This document shows positions 1 through 6,816 of a stretch of 10,210 bases of DNA, piece by piece (within the stretch, counting starts at the first letter, position 1; each line of letters begins with the position of its first letter). The position numbers and the translations under genes were made by a program. The DNA comes from an uncultured Bacteroidales bacterium. GTDB taxonomy: Bacteria > Bacteroidota > Bacteroidia > Bacteroidales > P3. Location of the stretch: NCBI GenBank assembly GCA_900319595.1, contig ONOZ01000034.1:1-10210 (forward strand), in the 5' to 3' direction. The notes under the pieces are model-generated. The model saw nothing but the letters and a program-made list of their open reading frames with translations. It was not told the origin of the DNA and searched no databases.

Positions 1-12
1 AAAAATATTTTG

Positions 13-47
13 AAAGGATTAAATCTAAAAAGTTTTAATCCTTTTTT
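13..47 (+). terminator. Intrinsic terminator of an upstream gene outside the window
   Basis: A perfect 11-bp inverted repeat (13-23 with 34-44, aaaggattaaa/tttaatccttt) encloses a 10-nt loop. A run of six T (42-47) overlaps the end of the right arm. This is the form of a rho-independent terminator read on the + strand. The gene it serves would lie left of the window. It sits directly against the -33 element of the next promoter, so the two transcription units are separated by almost nothing. Confidence 0.7.
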
Positions 48-48
48 A

Positions 49-78
49 TTGTATTAAAATAATAATTTTGTATCTTTG
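49..78 (+). promoter_or_regulatory. Bacteroidetes-type promoter for the dipeptidase gene
   Basis: TTG at 49-51 is followed by a 19-nt spacer and TATCTTTG at 71-78. This matches the Bacteroidetes primary-sigma pattern of a TTTG/TTG -33 box and a TAnnTTTG -7 box. Transcription would start near 84-86, leaving an A-rich 5' leader of about 65 nt before the ATG at 152. The leader has no Shine-Dalgarno sequence, as is usual in this phylum. The start point is inferred, not seen. Confidence 0.7.
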
Positions 79-151
79 CACCTATAAATAAGATGTCGTT
101 ATTATAATAATGAAAAAAGATAAGATAGAATAACAATAAAATAATAAACTT

Positions 152-1876
152 ATGAAAAAAAGAAGTATTTTAGTTAGTGTGTTGTTTGTAGTCGCAATGA
201 CTATAGGCACGATAAGTAATGCTTGTACCAATTTCCTTTTTACTAAAGGTGCAACAAAAGATGGTTCTACGTTAATAACGTACGCTGCAGATTCTCATAC
301 ATTGTATGGAGAACTTTATTACAAACGTGCAGCACAGTATCCTGCAGGGACAATGATTCAAGTAATAGAGTGGGATACCGGAAAACCTTTAATCAAAATT
401 CCACAGGCCGCTCAAACCTATACAACAGTCGGTAATATGAACGAATGGGGTTTAGCAATTGGTGAAACAACATATGGCGGCAGAGAAGAATGTTGGCATC
501 AAGAGAGCGGTATTGACTACGGTTCGTTGATATATTTGACACTTCAACGTTGCAAAACTGCAAGAGAGGCTATTAAACAGATAGCAGACTTTATGGCAGA
601 GTATGGTTATGTGTCCGAAGGCGAAAGTTTTTCTATTGCCGATGGTGAAGAAGTTTGGATTATGGAACTTATCGGCAAGGGTAAGGGATATAAAGGTGCT
701 GTTTGGGTTGCTCGTATGATTCCTGACGGCTATGCTTCTGGCCATGCTAATCAAGCACGTATTACAACTTTCCCTCAAGAAAAGAAAGACAAGACTGCCA
801 TATCTTATAAGAATATTAAGAAAATTTTCGATAAGAATATAACTACCGTTTATTCAGATGATGTTATAACTTTTGCAAGACAAAAAGGTTGGTTTAATGG
901 TAAAGACGAAGAGTTCTCTTTTTCAGATACATATGCACCACTTACATTTAGCGGAATAAGAGGCTGTGAGGCAAGAGTGTATGCTATGTTCAACCGTATC
1001 AATTCTTCTATGAAAAAATATGAAGATTATGCTATGGGCAAGACTTTTGGACAGGCTAATATTGAGAGAATGCCACTTTGGATTAAACCAGATAACAAGG
1101 TTACGGCAAAAGATGTTATGGATTTGATGAGAGACTATTATCAAGGTACTGCTATGGATATGAGTAAGGATTTAGGTGCAGGTCCTTTCAAATGTCCTTA
1201 TCGTTGGAGACCAATGTCTTTCACTATTGACGGGCAAACCTACGTTCATGAAAGGGCAACTTCCACCCAGCAAACAGGATTTTCATTTGTTGCACAGACT
1301 CGTAACTGGATGCCAGCAAAAGCAAAAGGTATATTGTGGTTTGGTGTAGATGATACCTATACAACCGTTTATGTTCCTATGTATGGCTCTATCAATAAAG
1401 TTCCACATTGCTTTGAGGTTGGCAATGGTTCTATGGTAGAGTATTCTCCAACTTCTGCTTTTTGGAAATTCAACCAAGTTTCTAATTATGTATATAGTCG
1501 TTGGGTAGATATGATTAAAGACTTGCAGAAAGTACAAAATAATTTGGAAAATTCTTTTATTGATGAAGTTGCACAAATAGATAATAAAATAAAGAATATG
1601 GACGATGTGGAGAAAATGTGCGAACAATTGACAGAATTTTCTTTGGCTAAGGGAGAGCAGACTTTCAATGCATGGAGTGATTTGTATAATTATCTACTTG
1701 TGAAATATGTTGATGGTAACATAAAGAAAGAAAAAGACGGAAAATTCCAAGAAACCGGTTATAGAAAAGGTGATTGTGTGTTCCCAGACCAACCGAAATA
1801 CCCAGAAGAATGGTATCGTATGATAATCAAAGACCATGGGGACGTAATAAAAGACTTAACGCCAAAAACAAAATAA
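152..1876 (+). CDS. Secreted C69-family dipeptidase (Ntn hydrolase)
   Basis: The 574-residue product resembles peptidase family C69 (PepD-like dipeptidases), N-terminal-nucleophile hydrolases that release amino acids from dipeptides. Residues 1-24 form a signal peptide: MKKR, a hydrophobic core, then S-N-A. Cleavage after Ala24 would expose Cys25 as the new N-terminus, which is the expected catalytic nucleophile. The segment after it (CTNFLFTKGATKDGST, 25-40) matches the family's opening C-T-x-x-x-x-G-x-x-A-T-x-D-G-S-T pattern. Asn at -2 fits signal peptidase I better than a lipobox, so I favour a periplasmic or secreted soluble enzyme over a lipoprotein. The length suits Bacteroidetes members of the family. 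The gene stands alone, with its own promoter and a terminator. Substrate specificity cannot be read from the sequence. Confidence 0.88.
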   Translation: MKKRSILVSVLFVVAMTIGTISNACTNFLFTKGATKDGSTLITYAADSHTLYGELYYKRAAQYPAGTMIQVIEWDTGKPLIKIPQAAQTYTTVGNMNEWGLAIGETTYGGREECWHQESGIDYGSLIYLTLQRCKTAREAIKQIADFMAEYGYVSEGESFSIADGEEVWIMELIGKGKGYKGAVWVARMIPDGYASGHANQARITTFPQEKKDKTAISYKNIKKIFDKNITTVYSDDVITFARQKGWFNGKDEEFSFSDTYAPLTFSGIRGCEARVYAMFNRINSSMKKYEDYAMGKTFGQANIERMPLWIKPDNKVTAKDVMDLMRDYYQGTAMDMSKDLGAGPFKCPYRWRPMSFTIDGQTYVHERATSTQQTGFSFVAQTRNWMPAKAKGILWFGVDDTYTTVYVPMYGSINKVPHCFEVGNGSMVEYSPTSAFWKFNQVSNYVYSRWVDMIKDLQKVQNNLENSFIDEVAQIDNKIKNMDDVEKMCEQLTEFSLAKGEQTFNAWSDLYNYLLVKYVDGNIKKEKDGKFQETGYRKGDCVFPDQPKYPEEWYRMIIKDHGDVIKDLTPKTK

Positions 1877-1920
1877 GAAAGATATAAGGTAATTTCTTAT
1901 TTACAAAACAAATATTTGAC

Positions 1921-1958
1921 AAAAAAGGGGATAAACAAAATATTTTATTCCCTTTTTT
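1921..1958. terminator. Bidirectional terminator between the dipeptidase gene and pcm
   Basis: A hairpin pairs 1921-1935 (A6 G4 then ataaa) with 1944-1958 around an 8-nt loop; the stem contains one G-T pair at 1930/1949. The T run continues to 1960 on the + strand. The A run at 1921-1926 gives a T run on the - strand. It lies between two convergent genes (stops at 1876 and 1982), so it probably ends transcription from both sides. Confidence 0.85.
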
Positions 1959-1981
1959 TTATTACATAGACAAACGAATAT

Positions 1982-2626
1982 CTATCTTTGCCTATCTTTT
2001 AACATAGGAACGAATTTGTATTCCCCAAAGGTTTCAATTTTGGTTTCTGTCTCTGATACCTTTGTAATTCTGTGCATAGTATGTTTTGTGTCTCCTACAG
2101 GAATTACCATATAACCCCCTATTTTCAATTGATTAAGCAAATCTTGAGGAATAGAAGGTGCCCCACAGGTTACTAATATTTTATCAAAAGGAGCAAAACC
2201 CGGTAAGCCTTTGTAACCATCTGCATAAAAACAATTTGGATGAATGTTTAGTTTTTCAAAAATCTTTAATGCCGCATCGTAAAGAGGTTTCATTCTCTCA
2301 ATGGTATATACCCTTGTAGAAAGTTTGTATAAAACAGCTGTCTGGTATCCACTACCGGTGCCAATTTCAAGAATCTTCTCGCGGTACTGTATATCTAATA
2401 ATTGCGTTTGAAATGCCACAGTTGAAGGTTGAGAAATGGTTTGATTGCAAAGGATCTCTATTGCACGGTCTTCATACGCCACTCTCTCTAAAGACAAATC
2501 CATAAATAAATGACGAGGAACTTTTCCAATAGCATCTAATACCTTTTCGTCAGTAATTCCTTTGGTCCTTAGATATTCTACTAATTTGTTACGCATTCCT
2601 GCCATTAAAAAAGATTCTTGTATCAT
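1982..2626 (-). CDS. pcm: Protein-L-isoaspartate O-methyltransferase
   Basis: This 214-residue product is a class I SAM-dependent methyltransferase that methylates isoaspartyl residues, the first step in repairing aged proteins. Residues 61-71 carry NQTISQPSTVA, the family's substrate-side QTISQP motif. Residues 87-95 (EIGTGSGYQ) are SAM motif I, and VPRHLF (36-41) is also typical. The usual aromatic residue after QP is Ser here. I place the start at the ATG at 2626, 13 nt after the stop of the preceding gene. Nine codons upstream in the same frame there is only a TTG (2653), which would overlap that gene, and homologues I recall begin near M-x-x-x-x-x-x-x-x-G-M-R. It is the last gene of a - strand unit and ends 24 nt before the bidirectional hairpin. 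Confidence 0.93.
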   Translation of the reverse strand: MIQESFLMAGMRNKLVEYLRTKGITDEKVLDAIGKVPRHLFMDLSLERVAYEDRAIEILCNQTISQPSTVAFQTQLLDIQYREKILEIGTGSGYQTAVLYKLSTRVYTIERMKPLYDAALKIFEKLNIHPNCFYADGYKGLPGFAPFDKILVTCGAPSIPQDLLNQLKIGGYMVIPVGDTKHTMHRITKVSETETKIETFGEYKFVPMLKDRQR

Positions 2627-2639
2627 AGTTATTATGTTG

Positions 2640-3137
2640 TTACATTTTATCAATAAAATTTTTCAACTCAATCCCACTCTCTCCAATAATGCCGTATAAA
2701 CTTGTGGTATTTATTATTTTCTCATTCATTTTGTCTGGATTCATTACAATAAAATCGCACTCAAACGACAAAATAATCCTATTGCCAGATTGACACATGG
2801 AAATATATGGTAAAATACTATTATAGTTCATTCTTTGACTTTCGTCTTTTGTGTATGCAGCAACGCAAAAATCATTCATACTTATCTTGTTACCCTCTTC
2901 TAATCTATAAACTTTGCACCCCAAAGAAATATCACTGCGTTGTTCTACAAGCAAATATGTAATAGGTTTAGTTTTACTATTCTTTTGTTTTATATTTTGG
3001 GTAAAAATTCTACATGTTTCACCATTTGATGTTATAGAGTCTTTTGTCAAAAACATTTGTGCATACATATTATGTGAGGATACTATGGTAAATAATATAG
3101 ATAATATAACCATATTTTTAATGTTCGCTTGCTGCAT
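2640..3137 (-). CDS. Small secreted protein of unknown function
   Basis: I do not recognise this 165-residue protein. Residues 1-26 look like a signal peptide: NIK, then a hydrophobic stretch (MVILSILFTIVSS), with likely cleavage near MYA/Q. The mature part of about 139 residues has no further membrane segment. It alternates short beta-like stretches (YLLVEQR, RIILSFECDFIVM) with polar turns, and holds four Cys outside the signal region (Cys42, 74, 91 and 115), plus a fifth near residue 126. The predicted location is periplasmic or extracellular. The gene lies 27 nt after the lipoprotein gene and 13 nt before pcm, and no promoter is visible in either gap, so it is probably co-transcribed. The ATG at 3137 is the only start that includes the full signal peptide. 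Confidence 0.7.
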   Translation of the reverse strand: MQQANIKNMVILSILFTIVSSHNMYAQMFLTKDSITSNGETCRIFTQNIKQKNSKTKPITYLLVEQRSDISLGCKVYRLEEGNKISMNDFCVAAYTKDESQRMNYNSILPYISMCQSGNRIILSFECDFIVMNPDKMNEKIINTTSLYGIIGESGIELKNFIDKM

Positions 3138-3164
3138 AGTGTAGAATACTTTAATTTTACATAC

Positions 3165-3929
3165 TTATTTATTTGGTGAAGTATGATATTTTAACCCTTG
3201 GTTATCTATTGATGACAGTTTGTTTCCTTCTGTGTCATATATCTCGTAACCTAATGGTTTGCCATTTTCGTTATAATACTCCCATTTACCTATTTTTATT
3301 CCTTTGTTATATTGTCCCGATAAAATCCTTTGACCATTTTGTGCATAGACAACATAGGTAGAATCTTGATGTCCATCATAATAAAAATGAATGGAATTAA
3401 GATTGCCGTCCTCAAACCAAGACATTGCTTGGCCGTGTGGTATATTGCCTTTGAGATTTACTCGTTCCATTAGTTTAAAGGAATTAAAAAACCTCAGAAA
3501 CACTTCTCCTTCATTTCTCTTTACACGTATAGATACTGGCGTTTGTTCATCTGAAAATGCTATAGCAAGTAGTTTATCATTTTTATCCACAAGTAGAGAA
3601 TCTTTATTCAAATATACTTGCCACAAAGAACCTTCTTGCATTTGAGTATAGTCTGTTTGAGCAAACAAAGTCCCATCTTCAAAATAATATTTCCAAACTC
3701 CACTCTTTTTGTTATTCTTAAACTGACCTTCCAATCTTATTTTGCCATTAGAATAATAGTGCAGTTCGTATGTTTTGGTATCTTTCCCTTTATGTTTTTT
3801 ATAATATTCTACAATAAAAGGCTTGCCATTGTCATAAGAGGCAACAACTTTTTTCTCTCCTTTAGAACAAGAAAATGCAATTAAGGATATACCTATCAAT
3901 AATAGTATTTTTGTGTAGTATTTGTTCAT
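3165..3929 (-). CDS. Lipoprotein with MORN/YwqK-type repeats
   Basis: The 254-residue product starts with a lipoprotein signal peptide: KY-YTK, a hydrophobic core, then lipobox I-A-F-S-Cys21, so it should be lipid-anchored in the envelope. The rest contains degenerate MORN_2 (YwqK-like) repeats with the pattern Y-x-x-[ND]-G-x-x-x-x-x-G-x-[FY]-x-x-G-x-x-x-G-x-W-x-x-Y. The clearest copies are at about 58-81, 80-94, 160-186, 193-218 and 217-236. Such proteins are often labelled 'YwqK family antitoxin', but no partner toxin is seen here and the export signal argues against a cytoplasmic antitoxin role. A middle part (about 103-158) lacks the repeat pattern. The gene begins 6 nt after the gtrA-like gene and is probably in the same transcript. 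The function is unknown; a protein-binding scaffold is one guess. Confidence 0.82.
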   Translation of the reverse strand: MNKYYTKILLLIGISLIAFSCSKGEKKVVASYDNGKPFIVEYYKKHKGKDTKTYELHYYSNGKIRLEGQFKNNKKSGVWKYYFEDGTLFAQTDYTQMQEGSLWQVYLNKDSLLVDKNDKLLAIAFSDEQTPVSIRVKRNEGEVFLRFFNSFKLMERVNLKGNIPHGQAMSWFEDGNLNSIHFYYDGHQDSTYVVYAQNGQRILSGQYNKGIKIGKWEYYNENGKPLGYEIYDTEGNKLSSIDNQGLKYHTSPNK

Positions 3930-3935
3930 TTTTAT

Positions 3936-4454
3936 TTATAATTTTGCATTTATATTTGCTTTTTGCTTGTGTTTTTGGGAAAATACAAAGGTTTTGTTTA
4001 GCATAAATGTCATAATAGCATTTGGCAGTACGACAATTAACTGACCTATTGCGTCTCCAACTTTATCGTGTTGTAAAGAATATTTTCCAACTATATTTAA
4101 ATTTTGAGTATCTATACCGATCAGCCATTCGTAAAGCCCACTTAATGCTAAATAGTGCAGTTCCAGTAGATTTATAACATACATTATTCCATAGACAACA
4201 AAAAACTGAATAATTACGTTGTAACCTCTATTCTCAAACACAATTTTACCCGTAGAATGATAATTGAAAGTTACCGCCAATATAGTACTAACTAATACCG
4301 CAACGGCTCTTTCCATTCCTATCCAGCGGCAAAGAACAAACAAAGTGTAACCTACAATAGTATTTATCACTCCTACAAACAGAAAACGCACAAAACGATT
4401 TTCTATTTGCATAAGTAAATCAATAGGTTTCCGTATAATATGTTTCAATATCAT
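3936..4454 (-). CDS. GtrA-family four-helix membrane protein
   Basis: This 172-residue protein fits the GtrA family (PF04138), small membrane proteins thought to help move polyprenyl-linked sugars across the inner membrane for glycosylation of O-antigen, teichoic acid or other surface polymers. Four hydrophobic segments are visible at about 21-43, 49-67, 79-100 and 134-152. The first contains F-V-R-F-x-x-V-G-x-x-N-T, the family's opening motif. NYHSTGKIVF (64-73) and NKTFVF (153-158) are the characteristic N-x-x-x-x-[KR]-x-[FW]-[VT]-F elements after helices 2 and 4. The loop between helices 3 and 4 is longer than usual (about 33 residues). It is the first gene of the - strand unit, with a -7 element just upstream. 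No glycosyltransferase lies nearby, so its sugar is unknown. Confidence 0.85.
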   Translation of the reverse strand: MILKHIIRKPIDLLMQIENRFVRFLFVGVINTIVGYTLFVLCRWIGMERAVAVLVSTILAVTFNYHSTGKIVFENRGYNVIIQFFVVYGIMYVINLLELHYLALSGLYEWLIGIDTQNLNIVGKYSLQHDKVGDAIGQLIVVLPNAIMTFMLNKTFVFSQKHKQKANINAKL

Positions 4455-4473
4455 GGTGTAAAAAAATAATTTG

Positions 4474-4481
4474 CAAATTTA
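4474..4481 (-). promoter_or_regulatory. -7 element for the gtrA-like operon, overlapping a palindrome
   Basis: Read on the - strand, 4481-4474 is TAAATTTG, matching the Bacteroidetes -7 consensus TAnnTTTG. No good -33 TTG is seen at the expected spacing. It would give a leader of only about 10-15 nt before the ATG at 4454. The element overlaps a perfect 10-bp palindrome, ATTTGCAAAT (4469-4478), which could be a regulator site or chance in an A+T-rich gap. Confidence 0.5.
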
Positions 4482-4492
4482 CATAAAATTTA

Positions 4493-4521
4493 TTGAAAAA
4501 TGGAAATTTTTAATAACTTTG
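4493..4521 (+). promoter_or_regulatory. Bacteroidetes-type promoter for surE-lpxB
   Basis: TTG at 4493-4495, an 18-nt spacer and TAACTTTG at 4514-4521 form a near-ideal Bacteroidetes promoter. The predicted start is near 4528, leaving about 24 nt of A-rich leader before the ATG at 4552. It is divergent from, and within about 35 bp of, the gtrA-side element. Confidence 0.7.
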
Positions 4522-4551
4522 CATTTCAGTTTTAAATAACAATGATAACAT

Positions 4552-5316
4552 ATGAACTCTAAACCACTGATTTTTATAACCAATGATGATGGCTACAAGG
4601 CAAAAGGTATCCGTAAGTTGATAGACATTTTGCGTCCTATGGGAAAAATAGTCGTTGTTGCTCCACATGTAGAGATGAGTAGCAAGAGTCATTCTATTAC
4701 CGTGGGCAAACCGTTGTCTTTAAAGACTATTACAATAGAGCAAGATTATGAGGAATACACCATAGAGGGAACGCCAGTGGATTGTGTTAAGATGGGATTT
4801 GACAATGTATTAAAACGCCGACCAGATTTCTTATTTGCAGGCATCAACATGGGAGCAAATACTTCTATAAATACAATCTACTCAGGTACTATGGCTGCCG
4901 TTATGGAGGGATGTGCTGAACATGTGCCGAGTGTGGGATTTTCCCTTTGCGATAATGATAAAGACGCCGACCTTACCGATTGTTTGCCTTTTGTAGAAAC
5001 GATTGCTAAAGATGTTATCAAAAATGGGTTAGACGATGGTGTATGTTTGAATGTCAATTTCCCACTTGGACAGATTAAGGGCATAAAAGTAGGACATCAA
5101 GCCGAAGGTTTTTGGACAGAAGAGTTTGATAAAACAGAAATGCAGGACGGACATTCTATTTTTTGGTTAGGAGGAGAATATCACTGCACAGATAAAGACC
5201 CTAACGCCGATTGGAATGCAGTTAATGATGGATATGTAGCCATTGTCCCTATGCAAGTAGATTTCACGGCATGGAAATTTTTGGATAAAACAAAAAAACG
5301 ATTTGAAAATATCTGA
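4552..5316 (+). CDS. surE: 5'/3'-nucleotidase SurE
   Basis: This 254-residue cytoplasmic metal-dependent phosphatase acts on nucleoside 5'- or 3'-monophosphates. The N-terminal ITNDDGY motif supplies Asp12 and Asp13. Ser43 in EMSSKSHS and Asn99 in AGINMGAN complete the metal site; all four are offset by +4 from the residues I recall for the Thermotoga SurE structure (D8, D9, S39, N95). GTPVDCVKMG (73-82) and YSGTMAAVMEG (110-120) are further SurE signatures. The length is typical, and the ATG at 4552 places the motif at the expected distance. The stop codon overlaps the next start by one base (TGATG), suggesting translational coupling. In Bacteroidetes surE commonly sits close to lpxB, as here. 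Confidence 0.97.
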   Translation: MNSKPLIFITNDDGYKAKGIRKLIDILRPMGKIVVVAPHVEMSSKSHSITVGKPLSLKTITIEQDYEEYTIEGTPVDCVKMGFDNVLKRRPDFLFAGINMGANTSINTIYSGTMAAVMEGCAEHVPSVGFSLCDNDKDADLTDCLPFVETIAKDVIKNGLDDGVCLNVNFPLGQIKGIKVGHQAEGFWTEEFDKTEMQDGHSIFWLGGEYHCTDKDPNADWNAVNDGYVAIVPMQVDFTAWKFLDKTKKRFENI

Positions 5317-5600
5317 TGGATAGGTTTAAAGAAGATAAGCTATTTAATGGATTTCTTGCATCCTTTTTAGCAACATTGATAGGAGCGTTTGTAGTTCTCT
5401 TGGTGCAAAAGTTTCTCCACTTAGACATATTATTAAATATGAAGATGTATATCTTTGCAGTGATACCTGAGATTTTAATTTTGCGATGGTATGCTAAAGT
5501 TGAGAAGCACAAAGCGTTAAAAGGTTCTGTTTTGTCGTTGGTTTTGACGTTGGGAACAATAATTGTCGTTTTGAAGAAATATAATTACTTAGAAATATAA
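5316..5600 (+). CDS. Small three-helix membrane protein between surE and lpxB
   Basis: I do not recognise a named family. The 94 residues hold three likely membrane segments, at about 11-31 (GFLASFLATLIGAFVVLLVQ), 43-59 and 68-86. Charged flanks (MDRFKEDK, KVEKHK, KKYNY) suggest an inner-membrane protein. The ATG shares its A with the surE stop codon, and the frame ends 19 nt before lpxB, so it is very probably translated and co-transcribed with both. This position suggests an accessory link to lipid A or envelope work, but that is inference from context only. Short membrane genes are prone to being missed by automated annotation; here the coupling to surE is the main support. Confidence 0.78.
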   Translation: MDRFKEDKLFNGFLASFLATLIGAFVVLLVQKFLHLDILLNMKMYIFAVIPEILILRWYAKVEKHKALKGSVLSLVLTLGTIIVVLKKYNYLEI

Positions 5601-5619
5601 GTTATCTATATAAACAATT

Positions 5620-6738
5620 ATGAAATACTATATTATAGCGGGAGAATTGTCAGGAGATAAACATGCAGCGTTGCTTATGCAAAATATCAAGCAATTTGAT
5701 AAGGAAGCAGTGTTTAGGGGATTTGGTGGCGACAATATGCAAAAACAAGGATTGCAAATTGTGAAACATATTAAGGAGCTTGCTTTTATGGGATTCGTAG
5801 AAGTTGCTCGTAATTTAAAAGAAGTATTGAGTAATATATCGCTTTGTAAAAAAGATATCAAAGATTTTGCTCCCGATTGTATGATATTTGTAGATTATCC
5901 TGGTTTCAATTTACGTATTGCTAAATTTACGCATTCTATTGGCATAAAGAATTTTTATTATATATCACCGCAAGTTTGGGCATGGAAGAAAGGTAGAATC
6001 AAAACTATGAAAAAAAATTTGGATAAATTGTACGTAATTTTGCCTTTTGAGAAAGAATTTTATGCCAATCATAATATGGCGGTGGAATATCATGGAAACC
6101 CTTTATTAGATGAGATTTCAATATTCAAAACCTCGCAAATGGGTAAAGAATCGTTCCTTAAAGAAATAGGATTAGGTGATAAGCCAATAATAGCAATACT
6201 ACCTGGTAGTAGAAAACAGGAAATAAAAAAAATGTTACCTGTGCAAAGTAGTTTGATTGATAAATATCCACAATTTGATTTTGTTATAGCATGCGTAGAT
6301 TCATTTGATGAGCAATATTATAAGCAATATATTGTTGGCAAGAATTATCATTTGGTTTTCAATCGCACATATGATATTTTGAATGTTGCACATTCGGGTC
6401 TGATTTGCTCGGGTACGGCAACTTTGGAGACTGCTCTTTTTGGCGTTCCGCAAACAGTGTGTTACAAAGCCAATAAACTATCTTACATTATAGGCAGATA
6501 CTTGATTAAAATCAGGTTTATTTCCCTTGTAAATATAATTCTAAAACACGAAACTGTAAAAGAATTGTTGCAATCCTTATGGAATGAAGAGGATTTGGAA
6601 AAAGAGTTTAAAAAAATCACCTTTGATGAAGAGTATAGACGCAGAATGCAAAACGAATATTCATTACTACGCACTCAATTAGGCAATGCAGGAGCATCGA
6701 ACCAAATAGCAAAAAGCATAACAGACAAGTTATTATAA
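5620..6738 (+). CDS. lpxB: Lipid-A-disaccharide synthase
   Basis: LpxB (glycosyltransferase family 19) joins UDP-2,3-diacylglucosamine to lipid X, making the lipid A disaccharide at the inner face of the cytoplasmic membrane. The 372-residue length is normal. Visible family motifs in order are AGELSGDKHAA (7-17), RGFGGDNM (33-40), IFVDYPGFN (89-97), YYISPQVWAWKKGRI (113-127), LPFE (141-144), YHGNPLLDE (157-165), LPGSR (194-198) and CSGTATLETALFGVPQ (263-278). Asp92 in VDYPGFN lines up with the proposed catalytic Asp98 of E. coli LpxB. The ATG at 5620 puts the motif AGELSGD in its usual place. It is the last gene of the surE unit and runs tail to tail with lpxK, whose product acts on the LpxB product. 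Confidence 0.97.
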   Translation: MKYYIIAGELSGDKHAALLMQNIKQFDKEAVFRGFGGDNMQKQGLQIVKHIKELAFMGFVEVARNLKEVLSNISLCKKDIKDFAPDCMIFVDYPGFNLRIAKFTHSIGIKNFYYISPQVWAWKKGRIKTMKKNLDKLYVILPFEKEFYANHNMAVEYHGNPLLDEISIFKTSQMGKESFLKEIGLGDKPIIAILPGSRKQEIKKMLPVQSSLIDKYPQFDFVIACVDSFDEQYYKQYIVGKNYHLVFNRTYDILNVAHSGLICSGTATLETALFGVPQTVCYKANKLSYIIGRYLIKIRFISLVNIILKHETVKELLQSLWNEEDLEKEFKKITFDEEYRRRMQNEYSLLRTQLGNAGASNQIAKSITDKLL

Positions 6739-6816
6739 AAGATTGATAATCAGGTGCATTAATTAGCGTGATTAGTAAATTATATTGCGATATAATTGCA
6801 ATATTCTCTGATATTA

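Noticed and set aside
152..226. Cys25 of the dipeptidase as a lipoprotein anchor
   Set aside because: The sequence before it (I-S-N-A) is a poor lipobox, while S-N-A fits signal peptidase I and the Cys is needed as the N-terminal nucleophile of the C69 family.
452..1668. Several open frames of 60-114 codons on the - strand inside the dipeptidase gene
   Set aside because: They are antisense to a well-supported gene, have no promoter or family signature, and their composition is that expected from the opposite strand of a coding sequence.
1983..1990. TATCTTTG, a -7-like octamer on the + strand
   Set aside because: It lies inside the end of pcm, has no TTG at the proper distance and no + strand gene follows it.
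2627..2653. Extended pcm start at a TTG, nine codons upstream
   Set aside because: It needs a rare start codon and overlaps the preceding gene by 14 bases. The ATG at 2626 gives a clean gap and a typical N-terminus.
2914..3884. Open frames of 62-88 codons on the + strand opposite the secreted protein and lipoprotein genes
   Set aside because: They lie wholly or almost wholly within coherent - strand genes that have signal peptides or repeat motifs, and show no features of their own.
3165..3929. Reading the MORN/YwqK-like protein as an antitoxin of a toxin-antitoxin pair
   Set aside because: The lipobox places it in the envelope, and neither neighbour resembles a toxin. The label comes from family naming, not from evidence here.
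6747..6804. Weak inverted repeats between lpxB and lpxK (6747-6752/6769-6774 and 6782-6788/6798-6804) as a shared terminator
   Set aside because: The stems are only 6-7 bp, A+T-rich, and no T run follows on either strand. A terminator may exist but I cannot support one.
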